A stretch of 64,000 bases of DNA from Metarhizium brunneum (lineage: Eukaryota > Ascomycota > Sordariomycetes > Hypocreales > Clavicipitaceae), in NCBI RefSeq assembly GCF_013426205.1, contig NC_089425.1, forward strand, positions 372,001 to 436,000, read 5' to 3'. The position numbers and the translations under genes are program-made. The first letter of the stretch is position 1. Each line of letters begins with the position of its first letter. The notes beneath the pieces are model-generated. The model was not told the DNA's origin, did no database searches, and saw only the letters and a program-made list of their open reading frames with translations. Shown in pieces: positions 53,651 through 64,000 of the stretch.

Positions 53651-56600
53651 CGATTCAGACCTTCGAAGATTGGGGAACAAGAGTCCGGGAGGCACATCGT
53701 CATCATACCCTTCCGGCACGTCACTAAGATCACTCTCGTCATCGGCAGAATCATGGATACTACCAGGATGATCATCTTCATCCTTGTCCTCCAATCGGGA
53801 GTCACCATGTTCCTCGTCCTCGACTGCTTCTTCATTGTCCTCTCCTTCACCCATTTCTTCGTCAACATCTTCGCCAGCCTCTCGACGTACCTGAGCATCT
53901 GGCCCTTCATCTTCATCGTCGCTATGAGCCATACTGCCATGTCTAGCAGGTGTCTGACTACCACGCTTCGTGCTTGACATGCTTCCAACCCGACTCTTAG
54001 TTGTAACAGATTTTGGTGCTTCCATAGCACGCACGACAGCTTGCTCTGCCTTTCGTAAAATCTCGGGCCGACGCACACCGGCCAGTCTCCTCGCTCGGGG
54101 AATAGCCTCTGCTTTATCAGTCTCCATTGGCGTAGCGGATCCAGCTGCGCTGTCCCCTCCGCTTGGTGGATTAAGCAGATTACTGAGTGAGCTCTTTGGC
54201 TTCTGCTCAACTTGGGCTACGGCCTCTAATTGAGCTGCGACTTCCTTGGCGTGGTTGCGCTCTTCTATGATTCTCCCCGGTTCCAGCCCTGGAAGAGTTC
54301 CGGCAACGTCCACATAGATTGTCGTGTAACAATCATTGATGAGATCGTCAATAGGTGCGACCTTCATTAGGTTTCCGTTGAGCTTCTTGACTTCAATGGC
54401 CTCCTTCATGCATTCAAAGGCTGTGTTTGGAGCTCCATCACCACCAGACCAATCGGTGATTCTCTCGCTCATGATTTCAAACTCTTCATTCGACATGTGC
54501 TTGAATGCTTCATCGGTGGTGACTGGCACCTTGTACGCTGCACGCAACAGCTTCACGTACTCAGTGCAGCTATACTGCCATAAGTCTGCAAAATGGTAAA
54601 AGTCCGCACCCTTTTTGCGAAGTCGTCTCAAAAGAAGTTCCAGATTTGTTCGGTCCGACATGATAACCAGAAGCTTTGTCATGAAGCGAACATATTGCTC
54701 AGTAAAGACGTGGTGACGACCAGGCCGCTCAGCATCACACTTCCACACATTCATTACCATTGTTTTAGTGAACATGTTTTCCTTCAAAATGGCAAATGCG
54801 GCCTTGGCTTCTACAGTGCCGTCGCTGTCCGCTGCAATGTGCCTCTCGTCAAAGAGAATCTTGGCATGGCGCATGACGATTCGATGTTGCCAGTTAGACT
54901 TATCCTTTTCACGAAGCTTAGTCAAGTTGCGGATAATGTACTCTTCCCAGTCTTCCGGTTCAGAGAAAGATGCGAAATGGTCATTCGGATTTACAACAAT
55001 GCCGAATGGCTGTTCAGCCAGAAGCGACGCGGCTTCTGCTGCGGGAATATCCCCACGATCAACAAGTTTGTGCAGGATAGAGACCAACTTATAATGCGGC
55101 TCTAGAATCGGGTCGCTGTTCTTACTCTTCCTGGCACTTTGCGCTACCTCAATCGATGTTTTCAGCGTATCCAGTACCATCGCCATGGTAATGGGGCTCT
55201 TTTGGTCGCTGCTGTCAAGTCCATCCCGGGGTGTTTGATACATTTTCCAGAGGCATTTTCCAAGCATGTACGGATTCCTACTGCGTGTTAGTCGTTGAGT
55301 TCTACTATTGAATCGGGGGTTTACGCACTTCCAGTTGAGCGGTTTCCTTGCCATCGCCTTTCGAAACAACCCAGCGGCAAACTTCCAAACTTTGTACTGT
55401 GACATTTGATCGTGCAGAATCCTCTTGAAGGTTCCGGCACCCATGTCTTCAATGAAGAATCGTTCTTGATCTGAATGCTGGAAGGGCTCCATGGCAAATG
55501 GCTCTCGACTGGAAGAGTAAAGCCTCATGCCAAATTTGTGGTATAGATCGTGCAGCGGATCGCTATCGGTAGCAGTTACGCGTTCGTGTCGAGAATGCGA
55601 CAAAGCTAGGGTATAGCAGTGAATTGCGTTTCGCTGGAATTTGACCAGCTCCGGCCGATCTTTGTTCATCTTGTCTGCCGTCCACAAAACGGATTCGTCT
55701 AGCTCATAGTCGAAACACTCTGCCAGTCGAAACCAGGCATCCCATCTGTCAGCAGTAAACTGCAGTTGCAATCTCAAAAAAGTAGCTCCGATTCGGAGAT
55801 CATCTGTAGCCCCAGGAGTCTGCCGGCGGTTCAAATCTACACCTTTGAATTTGGTCAGGGCAATCATTCCCAACAAGAAGAACCAGCCATGTTTAGCAAG
55901 AGCGCCTTCTGGAATGTTGACGGTCACTGCGTCGACAAATACTTTGCCGGCAAGAGCCTGGTATAGTCTTAGCGGATGAATTGGCTTTTTCAGCATTTCC
56001 GTGAAATTGCGCAGGTTATGAATCATCTGCGGTGTAGATTTGGTCTGTCCGATGGTTTGCTGCATGTGTTCAATGGTGGTTTTCAGATCTGATTTAAGCA
56101 AATCTTTCATAGTCATGCGATTTGCAAGAATCATAATCTTCTCAACCAGTTGCATGGCCTGTCGCTTCTCAAGTTTCTCATATGGGCAGCCATGATCTTG
56201 CACCTCCCAGACGCCTACACCAAGTTTCAGGCCATATAAATCATAAAGAACCTGTTCCAGATGATCCTCCCAGGCCTCAATTTTTTTCAACCTGAGGAGT
56301 TCTATGCGCATCACCTTGAGGAAGATCTTGTTTGAGGCCTTGCAGAATTTGCGGAGACCAAGTACTCTATGAATGGCGGCGAGATAGTCCGCCACATCGT
56401 TCTCCAGCATAGCCGACTTCTTTTGTGATAGTCCGGCTTTGAACATTGTAAACAGGAGGCACCAGGTGCGGACCTGAATATCTCGCAGTTTGTTGATTAG
56501 GGCCATAAATGTGTTGTTACTCGTAGGCAGGCTGGTGATGCCCAGTCGAGATTCGTCCTCACAAAGAGCAACAACGTGAAGAAATGAGCACATTTTCGCA

Positions 56601-59600
56601 ATGGCGGCTAAGCTCGATTTCAAATGCTCGTCATCAATGATGTCAAAAGATGTGCCATCATTCAATGACATGGACAGAGCCTGAATAACAAGTTCATCCA
56701 AAGATTTCAGAGTTCGCATAAACAAGTGTTTCCGTGAATCATCTGGCATCTTGGCAGACGTCTCCCCTTCTAGGTCGTTGACCACCATTTCGATACTTTT
56801 GAGAAGACATGAAAACCGCTTTGTGGGATAGTTAATGGCTTCGTATGCATCGCCCAGACGCGACCACAAGAATAGTCGCAACTCCGTACTACTGCTGGTC
56901 AGGAATTTCCACACGTCTCTCATGCCTTGGGTAGCATTCTCCGATATTGGCTTTCGGTTGATAGTTAAATCTTCGGAGTCGTCAAATACAACTTCCCTTC
57001 CGCCGCTATCCTCTTCACTCTTGTCCTGTTCATCGCGTCCCGGTACCACATCATCACTCTTTTTATCGTTTTGATCGGTCTTGCTGTGGATGTTGATTGG
57101 GTCGTGTTTATCCACGTCATCGTTTGTTCCGTCGTCATCCACTTTCTCTGCCGCCAAGCTACTTGGCTTCTCTTCAAATACATAGACTGAAGTTGGATTT
57201 AGAACGGGTTCAAGTGTCTCAATGACTAATAATGGATCTTTCATTTCATCTTGAAAAAGTCCCAGAAAGAAGTCCATCGTATTCAATTTCGAAAGTTCTC
57301 GATCTGCAGCAGCCGGAGAGATCACAGGCATAACAATGTTGTTAGGCAAGATGATTGCCTCTACGTCCTCAGCAGCCAAGAAGTCACGAAGGGAAGTCCA
57401 TAGCAGAAGAATATGGTCCCGGACGGGGCTCTCGGTTAGAGATGATACCATTACCGATGCCCAGATGAATCTGACACAAAGAGGGTCTTTGTGCGACAAG
57501 TCTAGCAGGTGGAGATAGGTTGACATTGCGTTGAGCCACCTATCGAGCCGGTACTTGGTTTCCATCCGTGTAGCAAAATCGACGGCGCTGTTAGGGTTCG
57601 TGATGCGTTCATAAATATCGATGTGCAGCTCGAAAATCATGGGTAGAATGCATTTAAGGTCGGCCAACTCCTCCCTAGAGACCATAGGCTCGTTCAATAT
57701 ATCGTTAATTCGTGTGTACAAAACCGTGTCGATCCTGTTGAGCATCTGTACAACGGCAAGTTTCATAGCATCAGACCATTTTGAAGCTGAATAACTGGCG
57801 CTGACAGCGCGAACCCATTCAAATGCAATGTCGTCGCTTGCCATCCAGTCCGATTCATTTACAACCATTTCTGAGAACTTCCTGAGACCCTGGGCCTCAT
57901 CAAATGAAGGAATGTCGTCATGGTCCTGCGAGCCCGATTTGGCATGTTCGAGAAAAGATGACAAGCCCAGCGTGGCCTGTTCGTTCTTGTTCAGGAGAAC
58001 TTGCGCCACGTCTTCATTGAAAGTTGAGATGACGCCGTGTAGATCTCTCGCGCATTTGTGGCTCAACTTTGGGGGTCTGCTTTCAGTGAAACAAGAGTCC
58101 AAAAGTTCCTGCAGACAATTCAAGGTCGGGTGATCCTCTACTCCAATGTTTTCTAGTATATTCTTTGTGAGTTGAAACAGGTTGCGGTCTGCTTCTTGAT
58201 ATGGCTGAATTTGTGCCGAGATTAAGCTGACGGAATCAGTTGTTTCTTCGGTTAAAGCTGTTTCTGTGCGCCGGCGGACGCGTTTGCTCCTCTTCTCGGC
58301 TGCATTTTCATCATCCACGCCTTCAGGCAACCCCGCGATCGATTGGGACCGCTTTCGCGTCGAATCCGAGGTAGATCTTTCTTTCGGGTCTTGGTCAGGT
58401 TCCTTTGGAAGCTCCTTGGACGCTTCTTTTGGAGGGTTGGGGGGATTGTCCTCTTTTGTGTCCGGTTTGGCCTTGGTGTTGGCTCTAGAGCCTTGTCTAG
58501 TTGATCTTCGTACTACGGGAGATCCTTCAACAGTCGGTTTGACTTTTTCTTCAGCCTTGGGTTTGGGCTCTGGTTTTTTGTCTGCCTCTGGTTCCGGCTC
58601 GGATGCAATTTCAGGCTCAACTTCAGCTTCCGTAATCATCTTTATATCCTCTTGCGCCGCATCCAGAACTGAACGGCAAGCTTTCAAAGCTCCCCTGGTG
58701 TCTTGAATACACTTCATCAGTTCTATTCCGAGTTCGGACCATGACTTAACCGGCTCGATCGAATTTTCGGTCGCGTGCGCGAGAGAGAGGACCTGTCCAC
58801 TACTTGGATCGTCCGTAGCCTCGTCGACTTCGGGACTAGACGGTGGGGGGGTCAAAACGGCAACGGGATCAGAGAGAAACGGAATCGGGTCTAGGTGACG
58901 TTTTAAAAGACCAGGCATTTCTCTCTTCAACCAAGGCGCCATGATGGGATGCGATAGCGCCATGTCATCATTAAGAACTTGTAGGTACTCTTTTAGTTGT
59001 TGGCCGGCAAAGCCTTCTGCAAGAGACGGAGGATTAACCTCTATGATAGCAGGGTCATCGTCAAGTTCAATCGCAGACTCCAGGCAATATCGCTTCACAC
59101 GACCAGAATTCAAAGAACTTGCGAAACGGGCCATCTTTCTCCAGAGCTCCGGATCCGACGGGTCTTGGTCAAGGGCGGCTGTCCAGTTCTCAAGGACTTG
59201 GTCGCTATTGTCGCTCCCGTACTTGATACGTAATTTCTTATTCCATTCTGGGTCTGCCTCAAACTTGTCTTTCAACTTGTCCAGAAAAAACTGACCATAG
59301 TTCTTGTAAGACATGTACAAGGCTTGGGCGAGGCTTGCTGCAACTCCGTCCGCTCCGCCGGCATCCATGCCCAAGGCAGATGAGAAGGAGTCGACAGCAG
59401 AAGCTTCGGGTCGGCCATCGGCTTGTCGCTCCGCGCGTTCATAGTCGGTCTTTGCTTCGCGGTATTCGAATATCTCGCATTTGAAGAGTTCTTGATACGC
59501 AGCATCGGCTGCGTCTCGCGACTTCAGGCCCTGAGCATGGAGTTTGAGGGCAGCCTGGAACCGTTGCAGAGCTTTATCGACCTAGTATATGCATCAGTAC

Positions 59601-59769
59601 ATGGCTGACATATTGTGAGGGAGTTGCGCGGCATACATGCAATTCCTTCGTTGTATCGATTTGCTCATCTTCGTTTTCTTCGGGTTCGAGATTGATCGCC
59701 TGGAAGGCGGGCTGAAAGAGTGGCATTAGCTAGAGGTTATATTGCATCCACATTGAAGAAATTTACCAT
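53174..59769 (-). CDS. HIR3: Histone transcription regulator 3 (HIR complex subunit, CABIN1 homologue)
   Basis: Subunit of the HIR/HIRA H3-H4 chaperone complex that acts in replication-independent nucleosome assembly and histone gene repression. Proposed exons: 59769-59767 (ATG alone), 59711-59637, 59581-55329 and 55280-53174, with a 48-bp in-frame intron at 55281-55328. The product is about 2,140 residues. The N-terminus [44 protein letters not shown] and [16 protein letters not shown] fit HIR3 and its TPR-like region. Helical-repeat sequence continues through the middle ([51 protein letters not shown]). The last 190 or so residues are almost all Glu/Asp (DNA 53174-53650), a histone-binding type acidic tail. 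An alternative start is ATG at 59724-59726, reading through the first acceptor. Confidence 0.9.
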
Positions 59770-60389
59770 TATCGCGGTATTTTTTAGATGACTATGATGA
59801 CGCTGTTGTTCAAAATGGCCTTAGTTGTGGCACAGAGGGGTCATTGTTGGGGTTGTGATAGCAGTCGGGGTGAAGCATCCAAAAGCTAGATGGCCAAATG
59901 CTTAATTGCTTGCCATCGCGTCGCGCCAGTCTCCTACCTAGTACTTACGTATCCCTGTCACTGAACTAGCGTGTGGCGCTCTCTGGCGACCAAGCGTGAT
60001 TGGCTGTCTGACTGGCATGTGGCTCGACTCTGGGTTTTGCCAAACCACGTGCAATTGTGGCGCGGTTCAGGGCCAGTGGCTTGAATTGGATGGGGATGTG
60101 GCTTGAATGCTCCAGTGTGGGCAGATTGGCGGCTCAGAGCTTCAAGCGACCGGCCACACTGCATATCCTGCATCATCCCGCTCTCGTCCCTTTCCCCCTG
60201 CTCAAACGCCTTGCAGTTGCTTGAGCTCCGCGCATTCCAACGGCGACGATCGACTGCACTCAAATACGATTTCTGTGTCGACAATAATTGGCAGACGCGC
60301 AGCCGGCGGTCCATCAGCCACCTTGACGTCTCCCGCCGATACGCCAGCGGCAGTGCCTGAAATCGGGCTCTCAGGAGCTTCCCGCAGCC
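59770..60389. other. Divergent promoter region of HIR3 and the ChAPs gene
   Basis: No gene seen in 0.62 kb. Both flanking ATGs point away from it. Pyrimidine-rich stretches lie upstream of the right-hand gene. Confidence 0.5.
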
Positions 60390-62702
60390 ATGGTCGCCCC
60401 AGCTGTGCCAGAGTATGGGATGGAATATAACTCATTGACGATGGCGGATTCTAATATGACTTTAGGGTTACTGAGGAGGTCCTCCACGAGTCGATTGATG
60501 CCAGAACCGAATCCCTTCTTGCCTTGCGAGAGCTTGGGCCGCCTGACCTGGTACATCTCCTGAAGCAAGGTGTGCGCAATACAGGAAAGCAGGTATGCAG
60601 CTCATGAGATTTCGTATGGTTAATATCTAACATGTCTAGACTGGTATTTACCATCATGTCACCGGTGTCGATGCGTCCTCGTCCGCCAGTCTTGCAGCCT
60701 ACATCAACACGCTCACGTACAAGGACAACGGCCCCAATGCCACTTCAAAGATTGTAGAGGGCGTATACTGGTGCGTTGAGGTTATTATGAGTTGTGTGAT
60801 GGCGTAGTAACTTACCTGTGTGTATTATTGTAGCTGCTACAATGCGTTTTCCCGATTGGACATGCGCGTGCACGTGTCCATTCCCGGTACCGTCGAGAGC
60901 TATTGCGTCGACGAGCGAGGAGAGAAGCGAAAGGCGTCAGACGAGCTGTGGCTGGAGACATATCTCTGCAGCGTCTTGCGAGCATACTCCTACGCGGATG
61001 ACGGCAGTGGTGACACGATTCGAAAGATTATGGGCGTAAGGAGATTCAACCCCGTGACCAACACCGAGACAGAGCAACGCTTTCTCAATGCGGCAGAACA
61101 ACTTTTCTTCAGAGGCTGGCAGCTGGGATCTGATTCCGTGGTCCAAGTTCCCACAAATGTTTCTAACCACCTCACCACGGGACTTCTCAAATACCTTGAA
61201 ACGACCGGCCGATACGCATCGGGCATCAACCTGTTCGAAAAGCTTCGCACGCAGAGCATCGAGGTGTCATCACTGTTGTCAAAAGTCATGTTCATGGGTC
61301 ACGAGGAGGTTTCCGGCGTCAAGAACTTGTATCAGTCCTTACAGGAGACACCCATGGATTACGTCATGCTCGACACACAAGCGGAATTTTTGCTCAAGAA
61401 GGCACAGACAGCCGAAACGCCGGAAGCAAGAGAAGAGAGATTAAAGATGGCGCTTGGCTGTGCAGATCGCAGTACCGTTGCCGCTCCAAGCGAATTTGGC
61501 ACATGGGCACGGCTGGCACAGGTCTATGTTGCTATGGAGGACTGGGAGAACGCGCTTACCACGTTAAACTCATGCCCAATGTTTACTTATCAGGACAAGG
61601 ATACCCCTATCATGCCCGAGCCGAGAGATGTCCATCTGCCAACGCTCCCCGAGACACGACTCGATGAGATCGACAGCGAACCGGAATCCAGATTTTCAGA
61701 ACAAGTCGACGCCAGTTTGCTGGGGCTTCGCGCTGCGAGTTACCGTGGCACTTTCAAGCAGGCATATAACATTCTAACAGAAATGACGGCCAAGATTGGC
61801 TGGGATCAGTTGCTCAAGATTCGCAGCAATGTGTTTGTCATGGAGGATGAGTACCGAACGGAGAAACAAGAAGCATCACACTCTGGCCCCTCGAAACGAA
61901 ACGCCAGCATAGATGGCCTCCGAGGCACTCCCGATCCTATAACGAATGGTGAAGGTGAAACGGGGGAAGAAGATGACGAAAAGTCGAGTGAGAGGGAACC
62001 TGCCAAAGAGATGGCGACCAACGGCGAGACCAACAGCGTCGAGAAGCCGCCTCACGCCATTGATCCAAAAGAGGTAAAGGGTGATTCCGACCACGTAAGT
62101 TGTACTATTATGCCATGCGCTCCCCAACATGACCAACTTTTGGTAACATCTCGGCGTAGAGCACTCCGGATGAAGAGCACCTATCAAAGCTTAATACCAA
62201 GCGTCTTTGTGAAAGATGGCTGGACAGCCTATTCATGGTTCTGTATGAAGACCTGCGTGTGTACACCATCTGGCGGACACAAATGGCCCAATACCGGGCG
62301 CAGCAAATGCAGTATAAGAAGTCGGCAGAAGAGTGGGAAATCCTCGGGGCCCTTGCCGAACGTCTGCAACATTTTGACGAAGCTGTCGAGGCCTATCGAG
62401 CGTGTCTCTCGCTGCGATTCAGCCCCAAGTCCCTTGCTGGTGTGCTGAGGGTTTTTCAAAAGACCAAAAACACGAGGGATACTGTAGCAGCAGTCATCAG
62501 GCTGGTAACGTGGCAGTACCGATGGTACAGCGAGTTTAGCCCTGAACTGCTGCACACTATTCGGACTCTGATTGAAGATGAGGGAGCGGTCAAGGTCAGA
62601 AGCATCATTCAGGCGACCAGTCTGCCCCAGACCGTGCTAGACTTGACGCACCACTACGCGGCATTATGTGCTACGTTTCGCAGCAGCGGAACTGATGGTT
62701 AG
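60390..62702 (+). CDS. ChAPs-family exomer cargo adaptor (Bch1/Bud7-like)
   Basis: Chs5-Arf1-binding protein; with Chs5 it forms the exomer coat at the trans-Golgi network that exports chitin synthase and other cargo. Exons 60390-60412, 60466-60592, 60640-60770, 60834-62094 and 62160-62702 give 694 residues, normal for the family. Evidence: VTEEVLHESIDARTESLLAL, GPPDLVHLLKQG, the HHVTGVDASSSASLAAYINTL stretch, CYNAFSRLDMRVHVSIPGTVESY, TPR-like helices (LLKYLETTGRYASGINLFEKL, TWARLAQVYVAMEDWENALTTLNSC), an acidic, hydrophilic insert (about 465-525), and the C-terminal TPR region AEEWEILGALAERLQHFDEAVEAYRACLSLRFSPKSL. The introns of 47-65 bp have standard signals. The first exon codes only seven full codons. 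Confidence 0.9.
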
Positions 62703-63258
62703 ACACGCCAACGGGCGGACGATGGAAAGGGGAACAGCAATCAAAGGATGAAAAGATGGGGGTAATGTAATGTTTTTTTTTCTTTTGCAGGCACCTGTAG
62801 CTCCAGGGTCACTCTAGCTTGTTGTGCATAGAGGCGTCGATTGGAGGTGGTGGACGGATTCAATACAAGCTTCCATGACTCTTCTGTACATGGATACGTA
62901 TCGTTATATGTGTTTATAATTCAGATGTGAGGACTGTAGATATGAGCCGTATTGCGTCAATGGAGACAGAAATTAAGGTATAAACTTTGCAGACATGGAG
63001 CCTGCATCTCTCACTTGGGTGTAGTTTTGGCGGTCGGTTTTAGTGGCGGGGTTTGTTTGGTGCTCGGCGGGTGCGGGGCAGGCCGACAGCTCCAACGACG
63101 TCAAAATAAATTTCCAAGTTGGAGCATCGAGCATCGAGCATCAGCCTCAAACCATTCAACGTCTTCCAGACCTCCATCAGTAGTATTCGTTAGAACCGTC
63201 CCACTTGGAACCAGCGAATCTGCCCTCCGGCCGCAATCATATCAGAGCCAGCTCCGCC
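62703..63258. other. Intergenic region between ChAPs gene and GPN1
   Basis: No gene seen in 0.56 kb. It contains a T-run at about 62,773-62,785 soon after the ChAPs stop, and a short GAGCATC triplicate at about 63,122-63,140 upstream of GPN1. Confidence 0.5.
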
Positions 63259-64000
63259 ATGGCATCCTCAGACGATGCATCGCCGCCCGTCGCCATCGTG
63301 TGCGTCGGCATGGCAGGTACATTATCAAAGCCTCGCGCTGCCCTGCCCTGCCCACAGGGGTAGTTGATCGAGTAGCTCGCCCTAACATCATGTCGCAGGC
63401 TCTGGCAAAACGACTTTTATGCAGCGCATCAATGCGCACCTTCACGGCAAGAACCAGCCTCCCTATGTCATCAACCTCGACCCGGCCGTGCTGAATGTCC
63501 CCTTCGACCCAAACATTGACATCCGCGACTCGGTCAACTACGAAGAAGTCATGAAGCAGTACAACCTTGGTCCCAACGGAGGCATTCTCACATCTCTCAA
63601 CTTGTTCGCCACCAAAGTCGACCAGATTGTAAACCTATTAGAGAAGAGGGCGAAGCCTGATGCCGAAAATCCCGACCGCAAGCCCATCGATAGAATCATT
63701 GTCGACACCCCCGGACAAATCGAAGCCTTTGTGTGGTCTGCATCGGGAACCATTCTGCTAGAGTCTCTAGCGTCCTCGTTTCCAACCGTCATCGCCTACG
63801 TCATCGACACGCCGAGAACAGCGTCGACATCTACATTCATGTCCAACATGCTATACGCCTGTTCGATCCTGTACAAGACGAAACTCCCCATGATTCTGGT
63901 CTTCAACAAGACAGACGTCAAGGACGCGTCCTTTGCAAAGGAGTGGATGACGGACTTCGAGGCGTTCCAGGAAGCGCTCCGCCAGGACGAAGAGTCGGAT
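63259..64000 (+). CDS. NPA3: GPN-loop GTPase 1 (Npa3), 5' part only
   Basis: Cytosolic GTPase that helps assemble and import RNA polymerase II. The gene runs off the right edge; exons 63259-63316 and 63399 to the end encode about 220 residues of an expected 390 or so. The P-loop GMAGSGKTT lies at about residues 17-25 and is split by the 82-bp intron after the codon for GMA. The family-defining GPN motif appears in [16 protein letters not shown], switch region [17 protein letters not shown] follows, and the guanine-specificity motif FNKTDVKD is near the end of the visible part. [10 protein letters not shown] and [18 protein letters not shown] are GPN1-specific and separate it from GPN2/GPN3. 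The ATG at 63259 is the first in frame. Confidence 0.94.

Noticed and set aside
53125..53727. Plus-strand Leu/Pro/His-rich and Ser-rich open frames over the HIR3 tail
   Set aside because: They are the complement of GAG/GAA codons of HIR3, not genes.

Overview
The window looks like nuclear DNA of a filamentous ascomycete (Pezizomycotina, probably a sordariomycete). Genes are monocistronic on both strands and carry short introns (about 48-150 bp) with GTRNGY-like donors, CTRAC/CTGAC branch sites and YAG acceptors. The families are typical of fungi: an NLR-like NACHT-ankyrin protein, a fungal rhodopsin-like membrane protein, ChAPs, HIR3, a Zn2Cys6 factor. I infer the lineage from gene content only. 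I recognise 22 protein-coding loci; two run off the window edges. I found no tRNA, rRNA, CRISPR or complete transposon.

Left part (1 to about 20.3 kb) is accessory in character. It holds the 3' part of a large NLR-like gene (SesB-type hydrolase, NACHT, ankyrin repeats) whose hydrolase section is broken by an in-frame TGA and has lost its catalytic serine. An amino-acid/choline-type permease with eight introns follows, then a small zinc-ribbon protein and a FAS1 protein. Next come three enzymes in 5.5 kb (short-chain dehydrogenase, epoxide hydrolase, flavin monooxygenase of Baeyer-Villiger type) that together resemble a small oxidative catabolic or tailoring module, and then a DUF1349 protein.

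Middle part (21.3-46.5 kb): BRF1 (TFIIIB) converges on a guanine deaminase, which is followed on the same strand by a Fcy2-type purine-cytosine permease, a plausible purine-salvage pair. Long stretches without genes (27.7-30.6, 32.3-34.7, 36.3-40.8, 41.8-44.0 kb) surround a rhodopsin-like membrane protein, a mitochondrial PP2C phosphatase and a transcription factor joining one C2H2-like finger to a Zn2Cys6 cluster. A SET-domain protein methyltransferase and a D-2-hydroxyacid dehydrogenase follow.

Right part (47.6-64 kb) is mostly housekeeping: a 2-oxoadipate dioxygenase/decarboxylase (HglS family), the divergent ribosome-biogenesis pair SSF1/RRP3, the histone-chaperone subunit HIR3 with a very acidic tail, a ChAPs exomer cargo adaptor, and the 5' part of the GPN-loop GTPase GPN1/NPA3.

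Exon structures were worked out by hand from reading phase, splice consensus and family alignment remembered from knowledge; no search was run. A short motif, TACTCCGTAC (or its complement), recurs in the intergenic DNA far more often than expected by chance.
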